Assembly: GCF_020880975.1 (NCBI RefSeq)
Contig: NZ_JAJIWP010000001.1
Span: 806,001-870,000, forward strand
DNA: 64,000 nt
Direction: 5' to 3'
DNA from: Mucilaginibacter sp. UR6-1
GTDB taxonomy: Bacteria; Bacteroidota; Bacteroidia; Sphingobacteriales; Sphingobacteriaceae
Shown here: positions 26,291-37,158 of the stretch, in pieces
Numbering within the stretch: the stretch's first letter is position 1
How the letters are laid out: the number at the start of each line of letters is the position of its first letter
Made by a program: the position numbers and the translations under genes
Notes under the pieces: model-generated
Told to the model about the DNA's origin: nothing
The model's database searches: none
The model's input: only the letters and a program-made list of their open reading frames with translations

Positions 26291-27085
26291 ATGGATTTGC
26301 AATTAACCGGAAAAACCGCTTTGGTAAGCGGTTCAACACAAGGCATAGGGTATGCTATAGCTAAACGCTTATTAATTGAAGGCGCAACGGTAATTATAAA
26401 CGGCCGTAACCAGCAACGTATTGATAATGCTGTTGCCAAACTAAAACAAGCTGTTAACGGGGCAGAGGTAAGAGGCATTGCGGCTGATTTTTCAAAAACT
26501 GCCGATGTTGACGCTTTGCTTGCCGCTATTGAAGATGTTGATATATTGATTAACAACGCGGGTATCTTTGAACCTAAGCCCTTTGCAGAAATCACCGATG
26601 ATGAGTGGTTTAAGTTTTTTGAAGTGAATGTACTTAGCGGTGTAAGGCTTTCAAGGCATTATTTCCCTAAGATGCTAAAAAAAGACTGGGGGCGTATTAT
26701 ATTTATTTCAAGCGAATCGGGCATTAATGTGGCCGAGGAGATGATACATTACAGTACTACCAAAACAGCGCAGCTTACCATAAGCCGTGGTTTGGCCGAA
26801 CTTACAAAAGGTACTAATGTTACCGTTAACGCTGTATTGCCGGGGCCAACAAAATCTGAAGGTGTTAGCGAGTTTGTAGGGCAGTTAGCCAAAGGCCAGG
26901 GTGTTACTTTTGAGGATGCCGAACGGGATTTCTTTAAAACAGCACGCCCATCTTCATTGATACAGCGCTTTGCTGATGTTGATGAGATAGCTAACCTGGT
27001 GGCTTATGTTGCAAGTCCGCTATCATCGGCTACCAATGGTAGTGCATTACGTGTCGACGGAGGAGTAGCAAAGCTTATTATTTAA
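26291..27085 (+). CDS. SDR family oxidoreductase
   Basis: A 264-residue Rossmann-fold dehydrogenase. The cofactor motif GSTQGIG spans residues 14-20, NNAG follows near 90, and the catalytic Ser (FISSESG) and YSTTK tetrad are present, so it should be active with NAD(P)H. VLPGPTKSEGVSEFV and the C-terminal GSALRVDGGVAKLI fit the classical FabG-like group. The substrate cannot be told. I chose ATG 26291 (MDLQLTGKTALVSG) over one 33 bp upstream. It ends at a terminator shared with ppnP. Confidence 0.92.
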   Translation: MDLQLTGKTALVSGSTQGIGYAIAKRLLIEGATVIINGRNQQRIDNAVAKLKQAVNGAEVRGIAADFSKTADVDALLAAIEDVDILINNAGIFEPKPFAEITDDEWFKFFEVNVLSGVRLSRHYFPKMLKKDWGRIIFISSESGINVAEEMIHYSTTKTAQLTISRGLAELTKGTNVTVNAVLPGPTKSEGVSEFVGQLAKGQGVTFEDAERDFFKTARPSSLIQRFADVDEIANLVAYVASPLSSATNGSALRVDGGVAKLII

Positions 27086-27100
27086 TCCGTTAAGTCAATA

Positions 27101-27136
27101 AAAAAACGCCGTTTCTGTTTAGAAACGGCGTTTTTT
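27101..27136. terminator. bidirectional terminator between SDR gene and ppnP
   Basis: AAAAACGCCGTTTC (27101-27114) and GAAACGGCGTTTTT (27121-27134), 6-nt loop, T/A tracts on both sides. It serves both convergent genes. Confidence 0.9.
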
Positions 27137-27420
27137 TATCGGTACTTACAAAGATACGACACCTGCTTATCGGCTTTTACCCTAAAACTTTTTCCGGCCG
27201 CTATCTCAAATGAATTACCATTAGTATAAATTTGCCATGTTTCATCATCACCAGGCAGCAAGGCATGTAATTCGCCTTCAATAATCTTCATAGTTTCATG
27301 CTGAGATGTGCCGAATTCATACTCGCCGGGTTCAATAACCCCGATAGTTGATTTACCCTCGGCTGATGTATAGGCCAGTGATTTGACCGAGCCTTCAAAA
27401 TATTCATTAACGTTTATCAT
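27136..27420 (-). CDS. ppnP: pyrimidine/purine nucleoside phosphorylase
   Basis: A 94-residue cupin of the former DUF1255 family, shown in E. coli to phosphorolyse many nucleosides to base and ribose 1-phosphate. Seen: NVNEYFEGSVKSLAY, TIGVIEPGEYEFGTSQHETM, IEGELHALLPGDDEW-like, and FEIAAGKSFRVKADKQVSYLCKY. The length matches the family exactly. It stands alone, with the shared terminator directly at its stop. Confidence 0.95.
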   Translation of the reverse strand: MINVNEYFEGSVKSLAYTSAEGKSTIGVIEPGEYEFGTSQHETMKIIEGELHALLPGDDETWQIYTNGNSFEIAAGKSFRVKADKQVSYLCKYR

Positions 27421-27503
27421 ATCATTACATATAAATGAATTTCAATATGTAAATTTAATATGATGTACAGCAAAATGTGTTGCAAAAAAGGGCAGTATGT
27501 TCC

Positions 27504-28121
27504 TTATTGCTTCAACTTGGCTTTAAATATCTTTTCCAGTTTGTCCATTTTAGGCTTTATAACTATGCGGCAATATGGTTTTGAGCCATTAAGCTTATAA
27601 TAGTTCTGATGATAATCTTCGGCCTTGTAAAAGTTTTTAAGTGGTGCTATTTGAGTAACTACCGGTTTGCCGAAAGCATTTTGATCATTCAGCTCCTTTT
27701 TGTACTTCTCGGCCAAAGCTTTCTGATCCGCATTGCTGTAAAAAATAACCGAGCGGTATTGCGTACCAACATCGGCACCCTGGCGATTAAGGGTAGTGGC
27801 ATCATGCATTTTCCAAAACACTTCAAGCAGATCCTTGTAGCTGATCACGGCGGGGTCATAAGTTACCTGTATCACTTCGGCATGGCCGGTTTCGCCGGTA
27901 CACACATCCTCATAACTTGGATTGGGCACTGTACCGCCTGAATAGCCCGACTCAACTTTCTTTACACCTTTCAGTTGCTGAAATATGGCTTCGGTACACC
28001 AAAAGCAGCCCATACCAAAGGTAGCCTTTTCGGTAGTTGGTTTGGGTTTGGCCTGGGTATTTATTGCGGTAATCATAACCATGATCACCATTAGTGTATT
28101 TACTATTAACTTCTTCATCAA
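27504..28121 (-). CDS. msrA: peptide-methionine (S)-S-oxide reductase, exported
   Basis: A 205-residue MsrA that repairs oxidised methionine in proteins. The active site GCFWCTEAIFQ has the catalytic Cys at residue 39, and GYSGGTVPNPSYEDVCTGETGHAE is the family signature. The first 24 residues form a signal peptide (LIVNTLMVIMVMITAINTQA), so it acts in the periplasm rather than the cytoplasm. The resolving Cys is expected in KPYCRIVI. Confidence 0.96.
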   Translation of the reverse strand: MMKKLIVNTLMVIMVMITAINTQAKPKPTTEKATFGMGCFWCTEAIFQQLKGVKKVESGYSGGTVPNPSYEDVCTGETGHAEVIQVTYDPAVISYKDLLEVFWKMHDATTLNRQGADVGTQYRSVIFYSNADQKALAEKYKKELNDQNAFGKPVVTQIAPLKNFYKAEDYHQNYYKLNGSKPYCRIVIKPKMDKLEKIFKAKLKQ

Positions 28122-28197
28122 AATAAATTGTTTAACTCATTTACGATATGTGCAGCACTTTAGTTTACCGGTTGCGGAGTATGACAAATTGCAGACA

Positions 28198-28956
28198 TTA
28201 ACGTATGTTCAACTGTGTTATCTGTTGCTTGTATTTTACAGGCAGCAACATATTTTTTATTATATCGGCTAAATTAATGTGCTTTAGTTTTTTATAAATA
28301 AATAATACAGGCTTTATCCATCCCCTGTTGTTTAACAACAATAACTGCTTAACAACCGGCGGTACCAGTACATATTGAACCCCAAGTACAAGCTGGTAGC
28401 GCAAAAGACCTAAGTGCATTTTGTATTGTTTATACAGATCAACAGTAAAATTGCTTTTTGTAAGGTTTTGTGCCAAATGCTGCTGCCTTGCAAGCAACCA
28501 CTCCGCATGGGTTACCGGTAATTGTTTTAGCCCCATTTGCTGCCCCATGCGATAGAAAACATCGAACACCTCCTGTTTTTCCCGCAGGGTTAATTCACGC
28601 TCCAGTACCTCAAAAGACCGTATAGAATAATCTATCAGCATAAAAAGCACGTCACGGTATGCCCAGTCGGGTATTTGCGCGCCACGGCTTTTTTCAACGC
28701 CCTGGTGTATAGCGGTTATCTTGCTGATGGCTTGCAGCGCCGCGTCCTCATCGGCGAAAATTATAGAGCGGGAGTAAGCCACGGTTGAAAATAACCGGTC
28801 TAACGGATCAGCAGGCAACTTGCCGGTATAATACAGCCAGTCTACCGCTTTATTAAGCGCGAATTCAGCGGCGGCGCCCGCAAAGATAAATAGAACCGTA
28901 TCAGCATTGCCCCATATCTGGCGAACTATGGAATTTTTAGCTACAAAGGTTTTCAT
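28198..28956 (-). CDS. MpaB-like oxygenase (DUF2236)
   Basis: A 252-residue helical protein of the DUF2236/MpaB family (haem-dependent latex-clearing-protein and mycophenolate oxygenase relatives). Seen: NADTVLFIFAGAAAEFALNKAVDW at the N-terminus, DPLDRLFSTVAYSRSIIFADED and IPDWAYRDVLFMLIDYSIRSFEVLE. The start overlaps the stop of the DUF2809 gene by 4 bp, so the two are translationally coupled. The substrate is unknown; oxygenase activity is by family only. Confidence 0.8.
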   Translation of the reverse strand: MKTFVAKNSIVRQIWGNADTVLFIFAGAAAEFALNKAVDWLYYTGKLPADPLDRLFSTVAYSRSIIFADEDAALQAISKITAIHQGVEKSRGAQIPDWAYRDVLFMLIDYSIRSFEVLERELTLREKQEVFDVFYRMGQQMGLKQLPVTHAEWLLARQQHLAQNLTKSNFTVDLYKQYKMHLGLLRYQLVLGVQYVLVPPVVKQLLLLNNRGWIKPVLFIYKKLKHINLADIIKNMLLPVKYKQQITQLNIR

Positions 28957-29339
28957 GCGTGTAAAACAGGTTTATTTTTTGAGCGCTGTTGTTCAATTAA
29001 AGTAATGGTAATGGCTCCAAGTGTATAGGCCAACATATCTATCCAGTTAAAGGAGGAGCCCATAACCGTCATAGCAAATTTTGATTGCCCAAGACCAAGC
29101 CGTACAGCAAGGTTCAGGTATTGACTAAGCTCAACCAGGTAAGCAAACATTAATGAAGCCAATGCCACCATAACAGGAGGCTTATTGATAAATGCCATAA
29201 CAAAGCAGTACACCAGCATTACCACCAGGTAATCACCGCCGTAAGGGCGAATGATAGCATCATTAACATACAAAGCTATCAGGCATTCTACTATAAACAG
29301 CAGCACAAATAGTAAGAAATACCATTTATAAAATTTCAT
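28953..29339 (-). CDS. DUF2809 membrane protein
   Basis: A 128-residue integral membrane protein with about four helices (WYFLLFVLLFIVECLIALYV; YLVVMLVYCFVMAFI; VALASLMFAYLVELSQ; WIDMLAYTLGAITITLIE). RPYGGDYLVV and NWIDMLAYTLG mark DUF2809, a VanZ-like small membrane family of unknown function. First gene of a two-gene unit with the MpaB-like protein. Confidence 0.85.
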   Translation of the reverse strand: MKFYKWYFLLFVLLFIVECLIALYVNDAIIRPYGGDYLVVMLVYCFVMAFINKPPVMVALASLMFAYLVELSQYLNLAVRLGLGQSKFAMTVMGSSFNWIDMLAYTLGAITITLIEQQRSKNKPVLHA

Positions 29340-29409
29340 AATTTAAAAGTACTTTCAAATACAAAGTAAATGAAAATATCTTTATTAATCAAATGATAAA
29401 TGCGATTGA

Positions 29410-30276
29410 CTATTTAAAATAAGCTGCGTATACTGCGGGAAGTGCTTTAATTGGTTTTATATAGATGTTTTTATAGTAAACCTCGGCTGCCTCGCTTTGT
29501 ATTTGCAGCTTTCCGCTGGTGAGTGGTTTGTATACGTTACCGTCTTTATATGATGAACCGCTCAACGCCATAACAACATGGCCATTCAATATGTGCAGGC
29601 TTTTGTCGCCAAAGCATATCAGTTCGAGGGTGTTCCAGCCATTACCGGGCTTTTCGTAATTATGGCTTTGCTGTACAAAATTATTGCCCGCACCCATAAA
29701 GGTTTTCGTACCTGCCGGATCATAAACCATGGTATCTTTTTTAGCAGGTGTTTTTTTGGTAGTAATATATCCGGCTGATGAGGCAATGCACCAGTAATCG
29801 CCGCAGCCGCCTTCCATCACCTGTAGTTCCTGGCCCAACATCCACGATCTCCAGTAGTCTGCCCCGGCAGGGCCGTCAGAGTGATAAATAATACCCGAAT
29901 CCTTGGGTTCATTTAAACGGGGAACCCACTTTTTATCGCCCCATTTTACCATCAGTTTAAGATGATAATTTTTAAAGGATTGTTTGGTATACAGGCAACC
30001 ATATATTTCGCCGCTTACATGAAGTACCGGTTCCCGGCTGTTTTTATCAATGGTAAATACACCTGTCTTGTCGTTGTTATATCCTACAGGTTTTTCAGGT
30101 CTGCCTTTACTGTCAACGGGCATATCACCTTTATAGCCATTTTTATGGCGAAAGCTCAGGTATGTATCCCATTTACTAAGCTTGCTATCCAGCAGGGGTA
30201 CCCAACCATCGTTAACAGTGAATGAGGTTGAGATGAATATTAGTATCGCGATAAAAAAGTAAAAAATACGCTTCAT
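29410..30276 (-). CDS. secreted DUF1080 (3-keto-disaccharide hydrolase) protein
   Basis: A 288-residue protein with a signal peptide (IFYFFIAILIFISTSFT) and one DUF1080 concanavalin-like domain: WVPLLDSKLSKWDTYL, KNYHLKLMVKWGDKKW, DSGIIYHSDG, LGQELQVMEGGCGDYW and the closing GKLQIQSEAAEVYYKNIYIKP. Members of the family are described as acting on 3-keto-glycosides or as glycan-binding domains; which applies here is open. It probably works in the periplasm or at the surface. Confidence 0.87.
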   Translation of the reverse strand: MKRIFYFFIAILIFISTSFTVNDGWVPLLDSKLSKWDTYLSFRHKNGYKGDMPVDSKGRPEKPVGYNNDKTGVFTIDKNSREPVLHVSGEIYGCLYTKQSFKNYHLKLMVKWGDKKWVPRLNEPKDSGIIYHSDGPAGADYWRSWMLGQELQVMEGGCGDYWCIASSAGYITTKKTPAKKDTMVYDPAGTKTFMGAGNNFVQQSHNYEKPGNGWNTLELICFGDKSLHILNGHVVMALSGSSYKDGNVYKPLTSGKLQIQSEAAEVYYKNIYIKPIKALPAVYAAYFK

Positions 30277-30691
30277 TTTAAGGTTTATTGATGCCCTTAA
30301 ATTACTGTGTTACGGCATTACTATTTTACCAAAACATGGTGTTATATTAACAAGGTGAGTGGGAGCGGAACTCTATGTATGCACCGCGATTCAAGCACAA
30401 ACCGCGGGCATAGCATAGTAGTTATAGGTAGATGTGAGAAAACTGCTATATGTGACGGGTATTAGGTATTACCACGATGTAAAAATACAACCACAAACAT
30501 TGCTGGCCGCGAGTTCAAAAACCCATTGTGCGTATACTTTAAACGGGAATAAAATGGGTGAAAACACCCATTGCACGTGTCAATAGCTAATTTGGGGGAG
30601 GCAGTTTGTTAATAAAAACCTTTTTTCAACAACCGCGGTAAAGTCGGGGCAAGAGGCTAACTTTATCGGGTTAAAAACTGAGGTAATAGAT
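30277..30691. other. 415-bp gap with hairpins; candidate structured RNA or regulatory region
   Basis: No convincing reading frame. Two stable hairpins: 30378-30388 with 30403-30412 (TATGC-A-CCGCG against CGCGGGCATA, 10 bp with one bulged A), and 30553-30560 with 30565-30572 (AATGGGTG, loop AAAA, CACCCATT). ACCCATTG plus T/C occurs twice (near 30519 and 30566) as part of an imperfect direct repeat. It is more GC-rich than other gaps. It does not match tmRNA, RNase P RNA or SRP RNA signatures that I know. It may contain the mutS promoter and an unassigned RNA. Confidence 0.4.
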
Positions 30692-33301
30692 TTGGCAAAA
30701 GCAACAACAAAAGAAACCCCTTTAATGCAGCAGTACAACGCCATAAAGGCAAAGTACCCGGGCGCGCTGCTGCTGTTTCGTGTGGGTGATTTTTACGAAA
30801 CATTTGGTGAGGATGCTATAAAGGCGGCAGGTATACTGGGCATTGTGCTTACCAGGCGTGCCAACGGCGCGGCCACACATATTGAGCTGGCCGGTTTTCC
30901 GCACCACTCGCTCGAAACGTATTTGCCAAAGCTGGTGCGTGCCGGCCAGCGTGTTGCCATTTGCGACCAGTTGGAAGACCCCAAGACTACCAAAACCATC
31001 GTTAAACGTGGCGTTACCGAACTGGTTACCCCAGGTGTTGCCATTAGCGATAACATCCTTCAGCAAAAAAGTAATAACTACTTAGCCTCACTTTATTTTG
31101 AAAAAAATTCCATTGGCATAGCACTGATCGATATATCAACCGGGGAGTTTTTGACCGCGCAGGGTAACAGCGGGTACATTGATAAACTGTTGCAAAGCTT
31201 TTCGCCAAGCGAGGTGATCTACCCCAAAAGCCGACAGCACGATTTTAAGGATATTTATGGCGATCGCTTTTATACCTATTCGCTCGACGAGTGGCCTTAT
31301 AGCGGTGATTATGCCTACGAAACATTGCTTAAACACTTTGGTGTGCAATCGCTTAAAGGGTTTGGTATTGATAAGCTGAATTTGGGCATTATTGCTGCGG
31401 GTGTGGCATTGCATTACCTTAATGAAACAGAGCACCGTAATCTACAGCATATATCGGCCATTAGTCGTATTGAGGAAGACCGTTACCTTTGGCTTGATCG
31501 CTTTAGCATCCGCAACCTGGAATTAGTAGGCTCAGCCAACGAGAACGCGCATACGCTGGTTGATGTGCTGGATAATACCTGCTCGCCTATGGGGGCACGT
31601 TTGCTGCGCCGCTGGATAGTAATGCCGCTAAAGGAGCTGAAGCCAATTACCGACAGGCTGAACGTAGTTGAACATTTGATAGAGCAGGAGGAACTGCGCG
31701 AAAACCTGCAACAACAATTGCGGCAAATAGGCGATCTTGAACGTTTAATATCAAAAATAGGCTTACAAAAGGCCAATCCGCGGGAGATATGCCAGCTTAA
31801 AAAAGCCCTGCAAGCCATTGGCGAAATAAAAAGAATAAGTGAGGCATCGGGCAGCCAGCCATTGCAAACCATTGGGGCACAGCTAAACCCCTGTGTTTAT
31901 ATATGTGAGAAGATAGAGAAAGAGCTTTACCCGGAACCACCGGTAGCCCTGGTAAAAGGGTCGGTAATTAATGAGGGCATCAACGAGGAGCTTGACCGCC
32001 TGCGTAAGATAGCTTTTGGCGGTAAAGGGTATTTGCTGGAGATACAAAAGCGTGAAGCTGAGTTAACTGGCATACCATCGCTTAAAGTATCGTTCAATAA
32101 CGTGTTCGGTTATTATCTTGAGGTAACCCATTCACACCGTGATAAGGTACCTACCGAGTGGATACGCAAACAAACGCTGGTAAATGCCGAGCGTTACATT
32201 ACGCCGGAATTAAAGGAGTATGAAGAACAAATATTAGGAGCTGAGGAAAAGATATTGGTACTTGAAACGCAGTTATATAACGATCTGCTTTATTCGCTTA
32301 CCGAATATATTAAACCCATTCAGCTTAATGCTCAGTTAATAGCAAGGTTAGATGTGCTATTGAACTTCGCGCACATCTCCATCAAAAACCATTACGCCAA
32401 GCCTATAATCAATGATGGCAGGCTTATAGATATTAAGGGCGGCCGGCACCCGGTGATTGAAAAAACCTTGCCTTTGGGCGAATCGTATATTACCAATGAT
32501 GTTTACCTCGATTCGGAAACGCAGCAGGTGATCATCATTACCGGTCCCAACATGGCGGGTAAGTCGGCATTGTTGAGGCAAACCGGTCTTATAGTACTGA
32601 TGGCACAAATGGGGTGCTTTGTACCGGCAAAGGACGCGGTGATAGGCTTGGTGGATAAGATATTCACCAGGGTAGGCGCATCGGACAATCTATCGTCCGG
32701 CGAATCAACCTTTATGGTGGAGATGAACGAAACGGCCAGCATCCTAAATAATATATCCGACCGCAGCCTTATACTGCTGGACGAGATCGGTCGTGGTACT
32801 TCAACCTATGATGGTATTTCGATAGCCTGGGCTATTGCCGAATACCTGCACAATCATCCATCAGCAAAGGCAAAAACCTTGTTTGCAACGCATTACCATG
32901 AACTGAATGAGTTGAGTAACTCCTTTAACCGGATCAAAAACTTTAATGTATCAGTAAAAGAGGTTGGGCAACAGATTATATTTCTGCGCAAGCTGGTACC
33001 CGGTGGCAGCGAACACAGTTTTGGTATACATGTAGCCAAGCTGGCAGGTATGCCTCAAAAGGTGCTAAACCGTGCTAATGATATATTGAAGAAACTGGAG
33101 GCCGAACGGACAGGAGGGGAGCATATAAAGGAAAGCATACGCAAGGTGCAGAAACAGGCCGTGCAGATGCAAATGTTCTCTATTGATGATCCTGTATTAG
33201 TTAAGATACGGGATACTTTGAACAATCTCGACGTTAATACCCTAACCCCGGTTGAGGCATTAATGAAACTGGATGAGATACAACGGCTGATAAAAAGCTG
33301 A
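30692..33301 (+). CDS. mutS: DNA mismatch repair protein MutS
   Basis: An 869-residue MutS1 that recognises mismatches and starts repair. The mismatch-reading motif [10 protein letters not shown] is at residues 32-41 (Phe34, Glu36). The ATPase has [13 protein letters not shown] near 616-628, [24 protein letters not shown] (Walker B) and ATHYHEL. The start is TTG at 30692: [24 protein letters not shown] is the conserved N-terminus, and the first ATG comes 11 codons later, within that block. A strong bidirectional terminator follows. MutL is not in the window. Confidence 0.96.
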   Translation: MAKATTKETPLMQQYNAIKAKYPGALLLFRVGDFYETFGEDAIKAAGILGIVLTRRANGAATHIELAGFPHHSLETYLPKLVRAGQRVAICDQLEDPKTTKTIVKRGVTELVTPGVAISDNILQQKSNNYLASLYFEKNSIGIALIDISTGEFLTAQGNSGYIDKLLQSFSPSEVIYPKSRQHDFKDIYGDRFYTYSLDEWPYSGDYAYETLLKHFGVQSLKGFGIDKLNLGIIAAGVALHYLNETEHRNLQHISAISRIEEDRYLWLDRFSIRNLELVGSANENAHTLVDVLDNTCSPMGARLLRRWIVMPLKELKPITDRLNVVEHLIEQEELRENLQQQLRQIGDLERLISKIGLQKANPREICQLKKALQAIGEIKRISEASGSQPLQTIGAQLNPCVYICEKIEKELYPEPPVALVKGSVINEGINEELDRLRKIAFGGKGYLLEIQKREAELTGIPSLKVSFNNVFGYYLEVTHSHRDKVPTEWIRKQTLVNAERYITPELKEYEEQILGAEEKILVLETQLYNDLLYSLTEYIKPIQLNAQLIARLDVLLNFAHISIKNHYAKPIINDGRLIDIKGGRHPVIEKTLPLGESYITNDVYLDSETQQVIIITGPNMAGKSALLRQTGLIVLMAQMGCFVPAKDAVIGLVDKIFTRVGASDNLSSGESTFMVEMNETASILNNISDRSLILLDEIGRGTSTYDGISIAWAIAEYLHNHPSAKAKTLFATHYHELNELSNSFNRIKNFNVSVKEVGQQIIFLRKLVPGGSEHSFGIHVAKLAGMPQKVLNRANDILKKLEAERTGGEHIKESIRKVQKQAVQMQMFSIDDPVLVKIRDTLNNLDVNTLTPVEALMKLDEIQRLIKS

Positions 33302-33307
33302 TAAACA

Positions 33308-33338
33308 AAAAGAGCTCCGACTGATCGGAGCTCTTTTT
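33308..33338. terminator. bidirectional terminator between mutS and hom
   Basis: AAAAGAGCTCCGA (33308-33320), loop CTGA, TCGGAGCTCTTTT (33325-33337) and further T; A-tract on the other side. It ends both mutS and the minus-strand methionine operon. Confidence 0.9.
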
Positions 33339-33359
33339 GCTTTACAGACACCTACAGGT

Positions 33360-34595
33360 TTACACCAATTCGGCTGCTTGCGTTTTTGCCGTAGCTAAGC
33401 TGACCCCTGTTAGCTGATCGGCGAAAGCGATAAACGCTTTACTATCAGATATACGGGATTGATTCGAGATCAGATTTTGCAGATTTACTTTTCCGATAAC
33501 ATATTTAAAACCGTCGGATACGTAGCGTTCAAATATATGTTCAAAGCCAAGCTCTTCAACAAGGCTTTCATCTGTATAGCGCAGGTAAACCGTTAGTTTA
33601 ATATCGTTGGTAAATGTAAGGCTGCCTTTTTCTTTGGCTTTTTTGTACTCGTAATGGTAATCATAACGCAGTGCCGCAACATCCGAAAGTACGGCTGCAC
33701 CCGTAGGATGGCCACCCGCGCCTTTACCGAAAAAGAATTGCTGATCAGCAAAAGCAGCCTGTACTATTACGCCGTTGTACTCGTATTCTACATTATATAA
33801 AAACTCGCTTTCGTTAACCAATTTGGGCAGTACAAACAAAGCCACGTGGCGGTCGTCAAGCTCTTTGGCAACCGGTACCAACTTTATTTTCAGATTTTTT
33901 TCGCGGGTATATTGCAGGTCATTGGCCGATAGGTTTTGGATACCAATGTTTAATACTTCTTCGGGTTTTACAATTACCCCGTAAGCATGCGCGGCGGCTA
34001 TCACCAGTTTAAATTTGGCATCATAACCACCAACATCCATGGTTGGGTCGGTTTCGGCAAAGCCCAAATCCTGTGCCTGCTTTAAAGCGCTTGCGTAATC
34101 CAGATTTTCCAGATAGCCTTTTGATAGTATATAGTTTGATGAACCATTGAAGATACCGCATATTGAGTGCAGCAATTCATTATCGTAATATTCTTCAAGG
34201 TTACGGATGATAGGTATACTGCCGCAAACCGCGCCTTCATAAAGTAATGATGTGCCGTATTCGTGCTGTATAGCCAATAATTCATCAAGGTAAGTGGCGA
34301 TCATTTTTTTACTGGCTGATACCACATTCTTACCTGATTTCAGGGCTGTTGATACGATCTCAAAAGCGGCGTCGGTTTCATTGATCAGCTCGATCACTGT
34401 ATTTATTTCCGGATTATTCAGTATCTCATCCCTGTCGGTAGTAAAAAGCTCGGCAGGTAGTGTACGTTTTTTTTCAGGGTTTTTAATAGCGATCTTAACG
34501 ATCTCAAGGTTCAGGTTCTTTGTTTTTATGATGTCATATAAACCTTGTCCAACTACGCCAAAACCAAATAATCCTATAGTAAGTTTCTTGCTCAT
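33360..34595 (-). CDS. hom: homoserine dehydrogenase
   Basis: A 411-residue enzyme reducing aspartate semialdehyde to homoserine. Seen: IGLFGFGVVGQGLYDII (NAD(P)-binding), VVSASKKMIATYLDEL, LLYEGAVCGSIPIIRNLEEYYDN, GIFNGSSNYILSKG and GFAETDPTMDVGGYDAKFKL with the catalytic region. There is no fused aspartokinase. It is the last gene of metY-metX-hom, overlapping the metX stop by one base (TAATG), which couples translation. It supplies the substrate of MetX. Confidence 0.95.
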   Translation of the reverse strand: MSKKLTIGLFGFGVVGQGLYDIIKTKNLNLEIVKIAIKNPEKKRTLPAELFTTDRDEILNNPEINTVIELINETDAAFEIVSTALKSGKNVVSASKKMIATYLDELLAIQHEYGTSLLYEGAVCGSIPIIRNLEEYYDNELLHSICGIFNGSSNYILSKGYLENLDYASALKQAQDLGFAETDPTMDVGGYDAKFKLVIAAAHAYGVIVKPEEVLNIGIQNLSANDLQYTREKNLKIKLVPVAKELDDRHVALFVLPKLVNESEFLYNVEYEYNGVIVQAAFADQQFFFGKGAGGHPTGAAVLSDVAALRYDYHYEYKKAKEKGSLTFTNDIKLTVYLRYTDESLVEELGFEHIFERYVSDGFKYVIGKVNLQNLISNQSRISDSKAFIAFADQLTGVSLATAKTQAAELV

Positions 34596-35650
34596 TATGC
34601 TATACGTTGCAATTCAATAATTTTTCCCTTTACGTCAGTTTTCAGGAATGATGTAATAATATTAGTTAGTGCTTCTGTTTCAATTAAAAATCCGTCGTGC
34701 CCGTAAAAGGAATCAAATTCGGCAAATGCCGCTTTAGGAATGTGCTGAAATAAATAACGCTGCTCATCAATCGGGAATAACACATCGGATGTTATGCCGA
34801 TAACCAGCGTTTTAGCCTTGATAAGGCTCAACGCCTTATCTACACCGCCACGGTTACGGCCTACGTTGTGCGAATCCATTACCTTGCTTAAATACCAGTA
34901 ACTGTAGGCATTATAACGGTTAACCAGTTTTTGGCCCTGGTAATTTTGATAACTGGCTGATTTGTATCCGTCGGTAAGGCTATCACTATCTTCCTGCTGG
35001 GTTATGTTGTAGGTTTTATAACCACGGTATGATAGCAGGGCTATGCTGCGTGCAGCCTTCAGACCGGCAGATCCGCCCTGCGGCGTATTTTCATAGAATG
35101 TAGGGTCGGCGCTGATAGCCAGGCGTTGCGACTCATTAAAGGCAATACCCCATGCCGAATGTTTGGCATTGGTGGCAATCAGTATCAGGTTTTTTATCCT
35201 GTCAGGCTCAACAATAGCCCACTCCATAGCTTGCTGGCCGCCTAATGATCCGCCTATCAGTATATTTATCTTGTCTACGCCCAGGTGCCCGGCTAACAGG
35301 CGGTGTGCCTGTACCATATCACGAATAGTTATTTCAGGAAAATCAAGGTAATATGGCTCACCGTTCTCCGGATTTAAACTAAGCGGATGTGTGGTACCGT
35401 AAGGTGAACCTAAAATGTTGGCACATACTATAAAATGCTCATCCGGGTTAAAAAAATCTTCTGCACCAAACAGCCCCTTCCACCAGTCAAGCACATCTGA
35501 ATTAGCAGTTAGCGCATGGCATACCCAAACTACGTTGTCGCGGTTGGCGTTAAGCTTACCATAGGTATTAAAGCCAATTTCAAGTTCATGTAACTCCTTA
35601 CCACATTCAAGCGTAAATTTTTGTGTATACCTGTATATTTCAGTACTCAT
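34595..35650 (-). CDS. metX: homoserine O-acetyltransferase
   Basis: A 351-residue alpha/beta hydrolase-fold enzyme making O-acetylhomoserine from homoserine and acetyl-CoA. Seen: VWVCHALTANSDVLDWW, NILGSPYGTTHPLSLNP, the nucleophile elbow LIGGSLGGQQAMEWA with the catalytic Ser, an Asp in ITSDVLFPI and a His in FYGHDGFL. Its product goes to MetY, encoded just upstream. Acetyl rather than succinyl use follows from the MetX family, not from single residues. Confidence 0.95.
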   Translation of the reverse strand: MSTEIYRYTQKFTLECGKELHELEIGFNTYGKLNANRDNVVWVCHALTANSDVLDWWKGLFGAEDFFNPDEHFIVCANILGSPYGTTHPLSLNPENGEPYYLDFPEITIRDMVQAHRLLAGHLGVDKINILIGGSLGGQQAMEWAIVEPDRIKNLILIATNAKHSAWGIAFNESQRLAISADPTFYENTPQGGSAGLKAARSIALLSYRGYKTYNITQQEDSDSLTDGYKSASYQNYQGQKLVNRYNAYSYWYLSKVMDSHNVGRNRGGVDKALSLIKAKTLVIGITSDVLFPIDEQRYLFQHIPKAAFAEFDSFYGHDGFLIETEALTNIITSFLKTDVKGKIIELQRIA

Positions 35651-35663
35651 TTGTTGTTATTAA

Positions 35664-35684
35664 GCTCCCGGCCAGGCCGGGAGC
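35664..35684. repeat. perfect 21-bp palindrome between metY and metX
   Basis: GCTCCCGGCC (35664-35673), A, GGCCGGGAGC (35675-35684). In RNA it folds to a 9-bp GC-rich hairpin without a U-tract, 13 bp before the metX start codon. It may stabilise or attenuate the mRNA between the two cistrons. Confidence 0.75.
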
Positions 35685-35726
35685 ATCAGTATAAATCTAT
35701 ATCAGCAAGCCTATGCAAGGCTCGGT

Positions 35727-37049
<1,323 letters not shown>

Positions 37050-37158
37050 TTAATTTTTAAAAGGTTAATGTTTTGTTGTTTAGCACCAGGGTGTAGTGAT
37101 CCCTTATGGTTACACGCGTATTACAAAAAGTGAAGGTCAGCGTGCAAAATAGTGTGGC

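Noticed and set aside
30505-30525. GAGTTCAAAAACCC, reminiscent of a tRNA T-loop
   Set aside because: No acceptor stem, anticodon arm or CCA end can be folded around it.
30340-30690. Possible tmRNA or RNase P RNA in the gap before mutS
   Set aside because: The conserved ends and core motifs of these RNAs are absent; left as an unassigned structured region.
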